Assembly: GCA_000752215.1 (NCBI GenBank)
Contig: CCFG01000014.1
Span: forward strand, 201,210 to 265,209
DNA length: 64,000 bases
Source: a bacterium MS4
GTDB taxonomy: Bacteria > Bacillota > Clostridia > Oscillospirales > Acutalibacteraceae
Reading direction: 5' to 3'
Shown in pieces: positions 18,540-26,905 of this stretch. Every line of letters begins with the position of its first letter. Positions within the stretch are counted from its first letter, which is position 1. The notes under the pieces are model-generated. The model worked only from the letters and a program-made list of their open reading frames with translations, was not told the DNA's origin and did not search any database. The position numbers were made by a program, and so were the translations under genes.

Positions 18540-19970
18540 TCAGTTCGTCTCGTTCTGAAAAATCGGTACGGTCTCGTAGGTTTTCTTGCGTCTTCCTACA
18601 AAAAATGCGGAAACTGCAAATAAGACGACTGCCAGTGCGGAGATTCCTATAAACGCAGCGTTTATGCCAAAAGCATTAGCCGTTATTTTATCAGACTCGC
18701 TCGTAACTCTGGTTACAAATGCCATAATTGCCACGAAAACAGCAGAGCCGACAGCACCTGCTATTGTCCGAAGTGAAGTTAGCAGTGCTGTTCCGTGCGA
18801 AGTGTATTTTTCATCCATTGTACTCATTCCCCAGGTGACAATCGGCATCATGATCAAACTGATGGCTATCAGTCGGGCTACATACATCAAGGTCAAATAG
18901 ATGATGGAGGTTGATTCTCCCACAAAAGAGGTGGCAATACAACTGAAGACCATGAAGGCGCTTCCGGAGACTGCCAATAGCCGCATGCCGAATTTATCGT
19001 ATATCTTTCCGGCGAAGGGGCTGATGGCAGCCATAGCCAGTGATCCCGGCATCATAATCAGGCCGGACTTGGTTGCCGACAGTCCGTGTACAATTTGAAT
19101 ATAAAGGGGAAATAAAGTAGAGCCTCCCATCATAATGGCATACAGCAGCATGCTCATAATCACAGACAGACGGAATTCACGGTTTTTGAAAGTCCGGAGC
19201 TCCAAAAAAGGATTTTCCAACCGAAGCTGGCGCAGCGTAAACAGCCCCAGCATTATAATTCCAACTAGAAGCGGAAGCGCTACAGCGATACTGAAAAAAC
19301 TGTATGTACCGAGATTTCCCAATCCGAAAACCAGTCCGGAATATCCAGAGGCGCTGAGTAGCAGCGATAATAAATCGAACGATTGTTTTTCGTTTTCCAA
19401 GGCATCTTTCATAAAAGCGCAGGCAAGAACAATATTCATAGCCACAACAATCAGTGCAAACCAGAAAATCACATGCCAGTCAAGAATATCAATAACCATC
19501 CCTGTTATGGTTGGAGCGAGGACGGGAGCCGCGCCCACTGCAAGGCCATAAATCCCCATAGCTGAACCCCTTTTTTCAGGTGGGTAGATTGTCAGAATAA
19601 TGACCTGCGTCATAGGCAACAGAATCCCATTGCCTAATGCCTGTACAATTCTTCCCAATAACAGGGTGGGAAATATATTCGAGGTCGCACAAAGCAGCAA
19701 TCCTATCATATACATTCCCATACCTGAGAGAAAAAGCTTTTTGGTCTTAAAACGTTTCAGCAAAAATGGGCTAATCGGAACCATAATACCCATTGCCAGC
19801 GCGTATGCACTGGTTAACCATTGAGCGGTTGCAGCGGAAACCTTCAGATCATGAATGATTACCGGAAGAGCTGTTGTTAGGGACGTTTGCAATAGTGCTC
19901 CAATAATTGAGCTGATCATTAGTACGATAAAAATCATTTGTCTTGCTTTTTTTGTTACGGGATTGTTCAA
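18540..19970 (-). CDS. MFS multidrug efflux transporter, DHA2 (EmrB/QacA) type
   Basis: 476 residues with about 14 membrane helices, the length and topology of the DHA2 (14-TMS) drug:H+ antiporters. The helix-2/3 loop and the following GRIVQALGNGILLPM segment match the family's motif C/A surroundings. The N-terminal MIFIVLMISSIIGALLQTSL starts the first helix. Known: such pumps export hydrophobic or cationic compounds using proton influx. It lies 18 bp downstream of a MarR-type regulator on the same strand and is almost certainly co-transcribed with it, the classic arrangement of a drug-inducible pump. The substrate cannot be read from sequence. Confidence 0.9.
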   Translation of the reverse strand: MNNPVTKKARQMIFIVLMISSIIGALLQTSLTTALPVIIHDLKVSAATAQWLTSAYALAMGIMVPISPFLLKRFKTKKLFLSGMGMYMIGLLLCATSNIFPTLLLGRIVQALGNGILLPMTQVIILTIYPPEKRGSAMGIYGLAVGAAPVLAPTITGMVIDILDWHVIFWFALIVVAMNIVLACAFMKDALENEKQSFDLLSLLLSASGYSGLVFGLGNLGTYSFFSIAVALPLLVGIIMLGLFTLRQLRLENPFLELRTFKNREFRLSVIMSMLLYAIMMGGSTLFPLYIQIVHGLSATKSGLIMMPGSLAMAAISPFAGKIYDKFGMRLLAVSGSAFMVFSCIATSFVGESTSIIYLTLMYVARLIAISLIMMPIVTWGMSTMDEKYTSHGTALLTSLRTIAGAVGSAVFVAIMAFVTRVTSESDKITANAFGINAAFIGISALAVVLFAVSAFFVGRRKKTYETVPIFQNETN

Positions 19971-19988
19971 TAGGGAACCTTCTTTCCA

Positions 19989-20417
19989 TCAATCGTGTGT
20001 CTGAGCATAGATGTCTGCAATTTTGTTTTGTAAGCGAACATATTCGGTAGCGTCATCCGGCCCCAAAGACTCCAAAAAATGGGCCGCGTTTTTATAAAAC
20101 TGCTCCACGTTTTTTTTGTACTGCACCTCGCCTTCCGGTAACAGCAAAATAGTGGTGAAACGCCCGTCTTCCGTATTCGGCAAACGAGCTATCATTTTTT
20201 TTGCTTCCAACTGATTCAGTATTTTTGCAATGCGCGCAGAACTGACCTGCATTGTGTTTCCTATTTCTTTGGGATTAACCTGTTCTTTCGCATTACTGAG
20301 ATAAGCAAGTACAAAATTTTCTCCGCTGTCCGGATTTGTAAATCTGGAAAAGTTTGATGCTTTTGCCATACGCCGTCGGATTTCCAGCAGCTCTTGCGCT
20401 AATTTAAAATAATACAT
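19989..20417 (-). CDS. MarR-family transcriptional repressor
   Basis: 142 residues from ATG 20417, preceded by GAAAGAGGAAAAACG; a longer frame adds 11 residues without a ribosome site. The winged helix covers about residues 30-100: KEIGNTMQVSSARIAKILNQ is the recognition region, and the wing follows as RLPNTEDGRFTTILL. Flanking helices give the MarR dimerisation fold. It precedes the DHA2 pump by 18 bp. A promoter and a dyad overlapping its predicted start point suggest autorepression of the two-gene operon, released when a phenolic or drug ligand binds. Family and operon logic are secure; the ligand is unknown. Confidence 0.88.
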   Translation of the reverse strand: MYYFKLAQELLEIRRRMAKASNFSRFTNPDSGENFVLAYLSNAKEQVNPKEIGNTMQVSSARIAKILNQLEAKKMIARLPNTEDGRFTTILLLPEGEVQYKKNVEQFYKNAAHFLESLGPDDATEYVRLQNKIADIYAQTHD

Positions 20418-20462
20418 CGTTTTTCCTCTTTCGTTTGTGTTAAAAATCACGGCCTAAAACAG

Positions 20463-20506
20463 CTAACGTTGTTAGGTATTTTAACATAATTTCTCTTGTA
20501 ATGCAA
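20463..20506 (-). promoter_or_regulatory. Promoter and MarR operator of the efflux operon
   Basis: Reading leftward, TTGCAT (20501-20506) and TAAAAT (20478-20483) are 17 bp apart. Transcription would start near 20471. That point lies inside CTAAC-GTT-GTTAG (20463-20475), a 5-bp dyad with a 3-bp centre. Placement over the start point fits repression by the adjacent MarR protein. Confidence 0.65.
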
Positions 20507-20755
20507 TATTCAGGATATTCTTTCAATTATATCATTATCAATCAACACATCTGAAAAAGTTCTAATACTTCTTCTCTCCAAAATCGTTTCATATGTTCCC
20601 ATATGTACCCTCATTTTGAAATTTATAATATAAAATTTATCGAGCAAGATTATAATAATTGGATAATGCCATCAAAAAATATCATAAACATTATGCGAAG
20701 TTCAAAGGAAGGGAGCCGACGGATTATGCTCATAATCTACCCATTTGAAATAGGA

Positions 20756-21205
20756 TTAGTTAATAATTTTCCCCTTGTCTTTGGCTAAATTTTCGCGCCA
20801 TTCGCGTCGTTCCGTAGTTGTAAGTTTCGCCCACTCTGTTTCTTCACCAACAATTTTTAAAGGTGCCTGTGAACGATAAGAGCGTGTTAGATTACCCGGG
20901 AATTTTTTGTCAGTAACATTTGGGTCGTTTTCAAATTCGCCTGTTGGTTTTACTATATAAACGCGTTCTCTTCCTTCTCCTTTTGCCAATGCTGCTGTAA
21001 GGCCTGCCCCATTGACATTAGCAGTGAAATAAATATGGTTCATTTTCAGCTCAGGTTTATAATTTGAAGTTCCACCCGCTGTCAGTAAATCACCAACCTG
21101 CAAATCCGCCTTTGTGCCATGATAAAATGGTCCTTCATCAGAAGGCGCATCCTTATAGGAATTCGACAATTCAAAATTTCGTAATGCATGATCAGAATCA
21201 CCCAT
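20756..21205 (-). CDS. arr: Rifampin ADP-ribosyltransferase (Arr family) with a foreign N-terminal extension
   Basis: 149 residues. From residue 27 on it matches Arr: FYHGTKADLQVGDLL, then NHIYFTAN, the ALAKGEGRERVYIVKPTG strand and FPGNLTRSYRSQAPLKIVGE. Known: Arr moves ADP-ribose from NAD+ to a rifamycin hydroxyl, inactivating the drug; the full family length is about 140. Odd: native Arr begins a few residues before YHGTKADL, but here no Met is present there. Instead residues 1-26 and a further 27 in-frame codons upstream read as the end of a tetratricopeptide repeat (YVNIAKCYEAMGDSDHALRN). The ATG at 21205 is the only in-frame Met after the stop at 21287-21289 and has just GAGGCG before it. 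Whether it is expressed is uncertain; the catalytic core looks intact. Confidence 0.85.
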   Translation of the reverse strand: MGDSDHALRNFELSNSYKDAPSDEGPFYHGTKADLQVGDLLTAGGTSNYKPELKMNHIYFTANVNGAGLTAALAKGEGRERVYIVKPTGEFENDPNVTDKKFPGNLTRSYRSQAPLKIVGEETEWAKLTTTERREWRENLAKDKGKIIN

Positions 21206-21286
21206 CGCCTCATAACATTTCGCAATGTTTACATATAACGTTGGGTATGCACTCTTAACATTTTCGTCATTTATATTTAGCGCACA
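21206..21286 (-). pseudogene. Tail of a TPR-containing protein fused in frame to arr
   Basis: Between the TAA at 21287-21289 and the arr ATG, 27 codons translate as ALNINDENVKSAYPTLYV followed by NIAKCYEA, a typical last TPR helix pair of clostridial TPR proteins. It lacks its own start. A deletion probably joined the 3' part of a TPR gene to arr. Confidence 0.5.
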
Positions 21287-21322
21287 TTAAAATATCATAG
21301 TCTGTTAATAGAAACATGCATT

Positions 21323-21657
21323 CTATTGACGTTGGAGAAAACCCGCTAATTGCGCATGACGCTTAAGTGTCGTTTTTATTGCATCTTTTATTGATGATGG
21401 CATTGTATTTTCCGAAGAATATACTTTCAGCTCTACAATTACTTTGCTTTTTTCTATGGAAGTATGATGACGATCTATAAATACATCAGCACGTACAGAC
21501 GCATATTCTGCCACGCCTCTGCTTCAGAAGCTCTTTTGGATTGACGCTCTCTTACGGGATTGTAATCATAAGTATCCCAGTCGTCGGAGATAACATGAAA
21601 AAATTGCGTTGCTTGAAATCGTTTTAGATATGTAGGTGCAATAGTTGCTTTCAACAT
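21323..21657 (-). pseudogene. Frameshifted PD-(D/E)XK nuclease-like remnant
   Basis: Two overlapping leftward frames make one protein if joined near 21510: the first ends ...PVRERQSKRASEAE, the second continues AEYASVRADVFIDRHH, SKVIVELKVY and ends TTLKRHAQLAGFLQRQ. Asp in RADVFID followed about 20 residues later by ELK is the D-x(n)-ExK core of restriction-like nucleases. The N terminus is missing, merged with the truncated parA. A degraded gene, not expected to be functional. Confidence 0.45.
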
Positions 21658-21997
21658 CTTTCAGAGCATTTCGGAGAGTGTATTCCTGGCGCGATATTTT
21701 CATCATCAAAACAGTTTCCATGGCACGGAAAGAATAGGTAGATGGCACCATATCCAAATTGGGAATTCCGGAAGGGACGATTACCTGCTCCGCTTCCGCA
21801 GCTCCCTGCATCAATTCAAAGACGCCCGGCCGGGTATCGTTATACAGGGCATAGTAGCTTGTAGCATAACTCTGATGGTCAAGGTCAACCAACAGGACTT
21901 TGTATCCCCTGTCGGCAAGAATCGCGGACACATTCACAGCAGTAGTTGTCTTGGCAACGCCGCCTTTTTCGTAGGTAATCGCAATTTCAATACTCAT
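21566..21997 (-). pseudogene. Truncated ParA/Soj partition ATPase
   Basis: Starts MSIEIAITYEKGGVAKTTTA at 21997 behind AAGGAGACAGACGATT. The deviant Walker A KGGVAKTTT and the Walker A' segment VLLVDLDHQ are intact, matching the first 115 residues of plasmid or ICE ParA proteins (about 250-280 residues in full). From about residue 116 the frame runs into unrelated sequence, ending at 21566, so the ATP-hydrolysis and DNA-binding half is missing. Together with the replication genes upstream it marks the scar of a mobile element. Confidence 0.75.
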
Positions 21998-22086
21998 AAT
22001 CGTCTGTCTCCTTTTCGTTTTGAATATAAAGAATACCGGCTTTTATACCGGCAGTCTTACGGATATTGAATTTCTAATAAGTCACC

Positions 22087-22497
22087 CTAAATCTGAAGTT
22101 TCAGAAGTTCCTGCGCTCTGAGGAAGTTGATGAAGGAGGAACGCCAATAGGCATTGACATTTTTTACTTCCGACATATCTTTGCCTTTCATGGCCTGCAG
22201 GAATTCCCTGAGTGTGCAGCTGTCCACCCGGTCTATGTAGGATTTCAGAGCTTCCCGGCTCTGAACGATACCGCTGATCTTGGTGGAAGTGGATGAAAGC
22301 ATGTCCGCCATAAACCCGACAATCGTTTCGATGCCGGCGATATCTTCCGGACAGTTTTCCTCAAAGTACTCATACTCAATCTGCTCTTTTAAACTTTCTC
22401 GAATTTCATCTATCTCTCCTTCCTTCTGATAGATAGATTGAGTATTATTAAACTTATTCTTATTAGACTGATTATTATTACCACCCCCATTAAGCAT
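22087..22497 (-). CDS. DUF6017-like replication-module protein, probably a split C-terminal part
   Basis: 136 residues, ATG 22497 directly after CCGAGG. Low-complexity Asn/Lys at 1-25, then EIDEIRESLKEQIEYEYF and a helical domain ending NVNAYWRSSFINFL. This resembles the C-terminal DUF6017 domain found on replication initiator-like proteins of clostridial plasmids and ICEs, normally fused behind an HTH domain. Here it sits 24 bp after the end of a second frame of the upstream gene, so the original single gene may be broken in two. Distance to the truncated parA is about 90 bp. Confidence 0.5.
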   Translation of the reverse strand: MLNGGGNNNQSNKNKFNNTQSIYQKEGEIDEIRESLKEQIEYEYFEENCPEDIAGIETIVGFMADMLSSTSTKISGIVQSREALKSYIDRVDSCTLREFLQAMKGKDMSEVKNVNAYWRSSFINFLRAQELLKLQI

Positions 22498-22666
22498 AGC
22501 ATCCTCGGAGCATACAGTGCTTTAAGCATACGATGCTAAATGGGTGGGATGGTCAGGCGAATTTTCCTGATTTTGACCATATACCCCATTTTGGGGGTTA
22601 TGGTCGGGTTCTCCATCCCCAGACTGATTTTCAGATTGTTCTATTGTTTCCCCGCTTCGGCTCAGG

Positions 22667-23512
22667 TTAACCATAGAGGGGGTTAAAAGATCCACCGTAT
22701 CCAATATCATATTCATAGATAAACTGTCCTTTCTTTCCACTTGGAATGCGATACTGCTTTAAGTACCCGGCCTTTTTTAATTCCATCCATGCGCCGTCAA
22801 AGGCTTTTTTCCCTTCCGTACAAGACTGAATCAACTTCCATTTATGAAGTTCGTAATTGGGAATATTGATATAACTCTGAATGAGGGCGTAAAGCCCTTT
22901 TGCTTTTAGAGACAAATTCTCATCCTGCAGAGCGGAATTGGATACTGCGGCAAAATTTGTTTTTCGATGGCTTGGCGGAACAGGGGTTTCCTTGATCTTT
23001 TTAGCGGCCTTCAAGCATTCTTTAAACGAGTTCAGATATCGATCAGGATCCTGATGCCTTCTCATTGTTATCAAATCATCCTGGGCAATTGCTTGCTGAA
23101 GCCCTTCCACATAGCCTAATACTCCGTTAATGGAACAATCCTTTGCCTGTTTCGGGGAAAGGATGTCTTGCAGCTTCATAAGACTCTTATATGAAGAATC
23201 ATTCAAGTAAACTTGTAGGGTTTCTTCCGCTTCTGTCCGAATCAGATCGGCCTGAGCCATATAGTTATTATCCACTTCCCGGGGAGTTGGGTAATCCGCT
23301 TCCGGAGGGACCGGCAATGCATATTCTTCACAAAGCTTTTGAATGTCCATCTTGTATGAAATGATATGATTCCTCGTTAAATTCAGCCCAGTCCCGTCAG
23401 GCCAAAATGGATCCTGTCCTCCAATTTGGTAAAGGTGGTCCCAATGCTCAAGTTCCTTTTTGATGCACAGCGCATATTCAGCTATCTGAGATTCCGGCGT
23501 TTGTTTTTTCAA
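22667..23512 (-). CDS. Replication initiator-like helix-turn-helix protein (mobile-element origin), C terminus possibly frameshifted
   Basis: 281 residues. The N-terminal 130 residues are helical with two predicted bundles and no firm family. About 190-265 is the HTH typical of ICE/plasmid replication initiators (ALQDENLSLKAKGLYALIQS; then FDGAWMELKKAGYLKQYRI). At YEYDI near residue 270 the frame ends soon after as GYGGSFNPLYG, while the next frame carries on as DTVDLLTPSMVNLSRSGE to a stop at 22522. Family members normally continue after YEY with a Pro/Thr-rich linker into DUF6017. This suggests a one-base frameshift near 22700. Start: MKKQTPESQ after GAAAGGGGGATTTAACTTG. Confidence 0.55.
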   Translation of the reverse strand: MKKQTPESQIAEYALCIKKELEHWDHLYQIGGQDPFWPDGTGLNLTRNHIISYKMDIQKLCEEYALPVPPEADYPTPREVDNNYMAQADLIRTEAEETLQVYLNDSSYKSLMKLQDILSPKQAKDCSINGVLGYVEGLQQAIAQDDLITMRRHQDPDRYLNSFKECLKAAKKIKETPVPPSHRKTNFAAVSNSALQDENLSLKAKGLYALIQSYINIPNYELHKWKLIQSCTEGKKAFDGAWMELKKAGYLKQYRIPSGKKGQFIYEYDIGYGGSFNPLYG

Positions 23513-23864
23513 GTTAAATCCCCCTTTCGATTATTATCCCAAACTGCTATTTTGTATAATTAGGCACCGCTCAGATCATCTATAAAAGTCAACCCCGAAA
23601 AACGGCTAATTTTTCAAATTAGCTGATTTTCGGGGTTGAAAATGATGGCCAAAAAACTACAATATGTAGTGCTTTGATTAAGGAAGTACAATCTCCTGGA
23701 TTCTCACGTTTTCTTATATTTTTAATAGGGAAATTTAACACAACATTGACATGATGTTCATGCTATATTAATAGAAGATAGATACAATAAACCCATCAAA
23801 AAAACTGTCACGCTTATGGGTATGGACGGAATACCGAACCATAGAAAAGGTGACAGACAAACTA
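23513..23864. other. Intergenic stretch with an interrupted hairpin at 23590-23638
   Basis: CAACCCCGAAAA at 23590-23601 pairs with TTTTCGGGGTTG at 23627-23638, and the inner GCTAATTT/AAATTAGC pair extends it. A terminator-like or element-end palindrome upstream of the replication gene. The remainder to 23864 shows no gene; a short plus-strand frame around 23790-23960 (TVTLMGMDGIPNHRKG) lacks a ribosome site. Confidence 0.45.
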
Positions 23865-24023
23865 TTACGCCTCTTCCAAGACTTGATATATATCTTTCTT
23901 TTCATACTCTCCTCTCAACAGCCGCTCCGTATGGAGCGGTTCAGCCTGTCGAAAAAGCTCGATAATCTGCAGCGAATGGGACATTCTCCTATTCCTTAAC
24001 TCCAAAATCTGAGATATTGGCAT
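23865..24023 (-). CDS. Small helical protein, hypothetical
   Basis: 52 residues from ATG 24023: MPISQILELRNRRMSHSLQI then RQAEPLHTERLLRGEYEKKD and IYQVLEEA. Amphipathic and charged, protein-like, but unrecognised. A longer upstream frame would read through the terminator hairpin at 24029-24062, so I prefer the shorter form. The ribosome site is weak. It may be the last part of a lost gene. Confidence 0.3.
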   Translation of the reverse strand: MPISQILELRNRRMSHSLQIIELFRQAEPLHTERLLRGEYEKKDIYQVLEEA

Positions 24024-24028
24024 TAAGT

Positions 24029-24062
24029 AGCCCCTGCCGTGCGGCAGGGGCTTGATTTTTTT
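24029..24062 (+). terminator. Intrinsic terminator
   Basis: AGCCCCTGCCG-TG-CGGCAGGGGCT (24029-24052), an 11-bp GC-rich perfect stem, is followed on the plus strand by TGATTTTTTTGC. Textbook rightward terminator, yet no intact rightward gene ends here, so it may be left from a lost gene of the mobile module. Confidence 0.7.
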
Positions 24063-24179
24063 GCTCCCTGAAAGAGCGATTACAAACGCAAGATTGTAAA
24101 GTATTTGTGCAACCATGGAGTTTCCACGGCTGCCCTTCATAATAATTACGACTTTTTAATTGGTTTTATATTAGATGAT

Positions 24180-26447
24180 TCAATAAACTCCGATCTGCCT
24201 CGTCGAATCGCCCCTTGGCCTTATCCCCGTCTTCACATCGATGCGCGTGGAGACATGAATAAGCAGATGATTTTTATTGTCGTACACGTCGAACATGATC
24301 CACACCGTTCCGACGCTTTTTCCCGTGACCTGATAATTGCCGTTTTCCAGCTTAATCACTGTCGCGGTTCCGTTGTTCGTCGAGTAGAATTTCACCGATG
24401 TCGCTTTCTTTCCAGTCAGTTTCAGCCCGATTTGATATTTTCCGTTTACCGACATCTGATAGCTCTTTGTATCCAGCGTAACGGAATCGCCCGTACCCGC
24501 GACAATGTAATCGCTGAAATGATTGGTCTGAAATACGAGAAACCCGTTTTCTACTGTCACTTTCATGTCGGTCAGCGTCCCGTCCGATTCATAGCGGAAA
24601 ACGCGCGGTGTGCCGCGAAGTCCAAGCGGAAGAGGAATTTTAATGGTCACGCTGCCACTGAAAGAGGAAATATCATTGCTATTTTGGTCAAGAAGTTTCA
24701 GTTCGTAAAGGGACGGTGTGCCGATGATATCCAAATCTGCGTCGGAGACAGCGAGATTGTAGGCAGCTTTACCATCCAGATCGGTTATGCCGCCCGATTC
24801 CCCTTTCGGATCTCCATCCTTTGTTTCCGGGGTTACGGAAAACGTGATGCCTGTTACGTTGGGAGAGAACGTCGCGCCGGAAAGGTCAACTTCCATCCCG
24901 GACGAAGGGTCTTTTACAGTAGAGGGAATCGAGGTTGTAGAAGATGTGTGAGAAGAATGATGATCGGAGCTGCTGTCACCGGACGTCTTTTTAAATACTG
25001 CGGTCACGGTCACGTTTGCTGCAGGCATGGTGAAGCTGTTTCCGGTGATACCATACCGGCTGCCGCTATCTGTGTAAGAAAGTGAATTGGCAACCAGCGC
25101 ATAGCCTTCGTCCGGCTTGACCGTAAGGCTGATCGTTTCACCTGACATGCCGTTTTCCGTACTCGGTGTAACGCTTCCGTGCGAGAAAGGACCAGCCGTG
25201 ATGGAATAGGTCTTTTCTTTGTTATGAACCGCGCCATAAGATGAAAGCTCCGAAAAATCGCCGTCGCCCGCGCAATGGAAATTCAGGGAGTTGGAACAGC
25301 CTGAGAAAGCGTAGTCTCCGATGTTGGGGATGTCACCGTCAAAGTAGGCGTTCTCTAAACTGCTGCAACCCTGAAACGCACAAGAGTCGATTGAAGTAAC
25401 GCCGGCTGGCAGGGTGATACTCGTTAAACCGCTGCACTCCTCAAATGCTTCCCTGCCGATTGAAGTAACGCTGGCCGGCAGGGTGATACTCGTTAAACTG
25501 CTGCACTGATAAAACGCAGCATTGCCGATTGACGTCACGCCGTCCGGCAGGGTGATGCTTGTTAAACTGCTGCACTCACAAAACGCTTCATTGCCGATTG
25601 ACGTCACGCCGTCCGGCAGGGTGATACTCTTTAAATTGGTACAGAGTAAAAACGCGGCGTCGCCGATTGACGTCACGCCGTCCGGCAAAGTGATGCCCGT
25701 TAAACTGCCGCAGCCCATAAACGCCCCCTTGCCGATTGACGTCACGCTGTTTGGCAGCTTGACGCTCTTTAAGCTGCTGCAATCAGCAAACGTTCCGTTG
25801 CTGATTGACGTCATGCTGGCCGGCAGGGTAATGCTCGTTAAACTGCTGCAACGCTGAAACGCAAACTTGCCGATTGAGTTCACTTTGGACGGCAGAGTGA
25901 TATTCGTTAAACTGATGCAATTCGCAAACGCATCATCGCCGATTGACGTCACGCTGGCCGGCAGGGTAATGCTCGTTAAACTAATGCACTGATAAAACGC
26001 AAAATTGCCGATTGAGTTCACTTTGGCCGGCAGGATGATGTTCGTTAAACCGCAGGCCTCAAACGCTTCCTCGCCGATTGACGTCACGCTGGCCGGCAGG
26101 GTAATGCTCGTTAAACTGCCGCAGTTCATAAACGCCCCATCGCCGACTGCGGTGACGCTGTATGCGGTCCCGCTGTCAGTCACTCTTGCGGGTATTGTTA
26201 TGCTGCCGCTATAACCTGAATTCTCACTGACTTCTACGCTGCCGCTGTCCAAAATCCGATATTCAATTTGCACGCCGTCGCCGTTTTCGGCTGTAAAGGT
26301 ATTTCCTGCCGCAGATACGCTGACTGTGATGAGGGGCGTTGCTGACAGCAGAACGGCAATAGCAAGCAGAAGGGAAAGTGCTTTTTCCCTTGCCTTTCGC
26401 CCGTTTTTATAAAATGATTTGATTTTTTCTATAAAATCAGTTTGCAT
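24180..26447 (-). CDS. Secreted BspA-like leucine-rich-repeat protein
   Basis: 755 residues. A long charged N-region then a hydrophobic core (about 22-46, ending VSVSAAG) forms the signal peptide. About 70-395 holds some fourteen LRR_5 units of 23 residues with the pattern LTSITLPASVTSIG..AF..CSS. Then comes an InlB B-repeat-type domain (about 405-480; GPFSHGSVTPS, FTMPAANVTVTAVF), a Ser/His/Thr linker (DSSSDHHSSHTSSTTSIPS), a beta domain at about 510-650 and a final BIG-like domain (VTLDTKSYQMSVNGKYQIG). No sortase or GW anchor. Known: BspA-like LRRs are adhesins that bind fibronectin, fibrinogen or other cells. The terminal domain shares the LDT..Y.....G.Y.. opening with the 78-residue repeats elsewhere in the window, a possible distant relation. 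Confidence 0.85.
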   Translation of the reverse strand: MQTDFIEKIKSFYKNGRKAREKALSLLLAIAVLLSATPLITVSVSAAGNTFTAENGDGVQIEYRILDSGSVEVSENSGYSGSITIPARVTDSGTAYSVTAVGDGAFMNCGSLTSITLPASVTSIGEEAFEACGLTNIILPAKVNSIGNFAFYQCISLTSITLPASVTSIGDDAFANCISLTNITLPSKVNSIGKFAFQRCSSLTSITLPASMTSISNGTFADCSSLKSVKLPNSVTSIGKGAFMGCGSLTGITLPDGVTSIGDAAFLLCTNLKSITLPDGVTSIGNEAFCECSSLTSITLPDGVTSIGNAAFYQCSSLTSITLPASVTSIGREAFEECSGLTSITLPAGVTSIDSCAFQGCSSLENAYFDGDIPNIGDYAFSGCSNSLNFHCAGDGDFSELSSYGAVHNKEKTYSITAGPFSHGSVTPSTENGMSGETISLTVKPDEGYALVANSLSYTDSGSRYGITGNSFTMPAANVTVTAVFKKTSGDSSSDHHSSHTSSTTSIPSTVKDPSSGMEVDLSGATFSPNVTGITFSVTPETKDGDPKGESGGITDLDGKAAYNLAVSDADLDIIGTPSLYELKLLDQNSNDISSFSGSVTIKIPLPLGLRGTPRVFRYESDGTLTDMKVTVENGFLVFQTNHFSDYIVAGTGDSVTLDTKSYQMSVNGKYQIGLKLTGKKATSVKFYSTNNGTATVIKLENGNYQVTGKSVGTVWIMFDVYDNKNHLLIHVSTRIDVKTGIRPRGDSTRQIGVY
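25330..26140 (-). repeat. 69-bp tandem repeat array coding for LRR units
   Basis: About twelve direct repeats of 69 bp, each with GATTGACGTCACGC..., CGGCAGGGTGAT and CTCGTTAAACTG blocks. Several neighbouring copies differ by only a few bases over most of their length, much more similar than the LRR units of the gene at 660-6593, which suggests recent expansion or gene conversion. Confidence 0.85.
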
Positions 26448-26577
26448 TTATTGTTTACCACCTTTGATCTGCGGTTTCAGCCTCAACTAAACGTTTACAT
26501 ATTTCTTGGAAAACAATCAAAATTACGACTCGTGCTTAAGCGGAAGTGAAAACCGTAAAATTTAATAACCTCGGTTA
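26448..26577. other. Leader of the LRR gene
   Basis: AT-rich region upstream of the 755-residue protein; contains the CATAAACTGATGG-free spacer and a small dyad AATAACCTCGGTTACTAAACAAGGTTATT-like element near 26562-26590 that may terminate the neighbouring pseudogene (arms AATAACCT / AAGGTTATT). Confidence 0.35.
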
Positions 26578-26800
26578 CTAAACAAGGTTATTATCTGTAA
26601 GCTGAACTTCTTCAAATTCATCCTTTAAATAAACAAAAGCGCCAATCCCTATTTCATCATTAAAACTAATGCACGCTCTTTTTCACGACATTTTCGTTGA
26701 AACAATTAGAAAATTCTTTATAATCGGATTTTAGCGAATCAAAAAAGGGATCGCTTAGATTAATCTCAGAAAAATACTGCCACTGAAATTTTCCAGCCAT
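26578..26800 (-). pseudogene. Frameshifted, truncated GNAT acetyltransferase
   Basis: ATG 26800 has an excellent ribosome site (GAGGGTTATGAT) and an extended -10 TGATATAAT lies upstream near 26853. The frame reads MAGKFQWQYFSEINLSDPFF, DSLKSDYKEFSNCFNE, then stops. After two small frame changes around 26670-26690 it continues as ALVFNDEIGIGAFVYLKDEF and ends QLTDNNLV at 26578. This is the N-terminal third of a GNAT-type N-acetyltransferase (F.D.N..D.FFDSLK.DY.EF..W...K). The acetyl-CoA binding motif is absent. Dead gene with its promoter still in place. Confidence 0.6.
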
Positions 26801-26905
26801 ATCATAACCCTCTTTATTATATTTGTTTGTGGATAAATTTATTGTATTATATCACATATAGAATAATTGTTAAAGAATTATTCACAATTTTATTTCAATA
26901 TGCCA

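Noticed and set aside
20603-20788. 61-codon rightward frame between the MarR gene and arr
   Set aside because: AT-driven composition, no ribosome site, overlaps the end of arr.
24105-25085. 326-codon rightward frame across the second LRR gene
   Set aside because: Antisense to the LRR protein's C-terminal half; no known motif.
25330-26140. CRISPR-like regular repeats
   Set aside because: The 69-bp period encodes LRR units in a long intact frame; there are no spacers and no cas genes.
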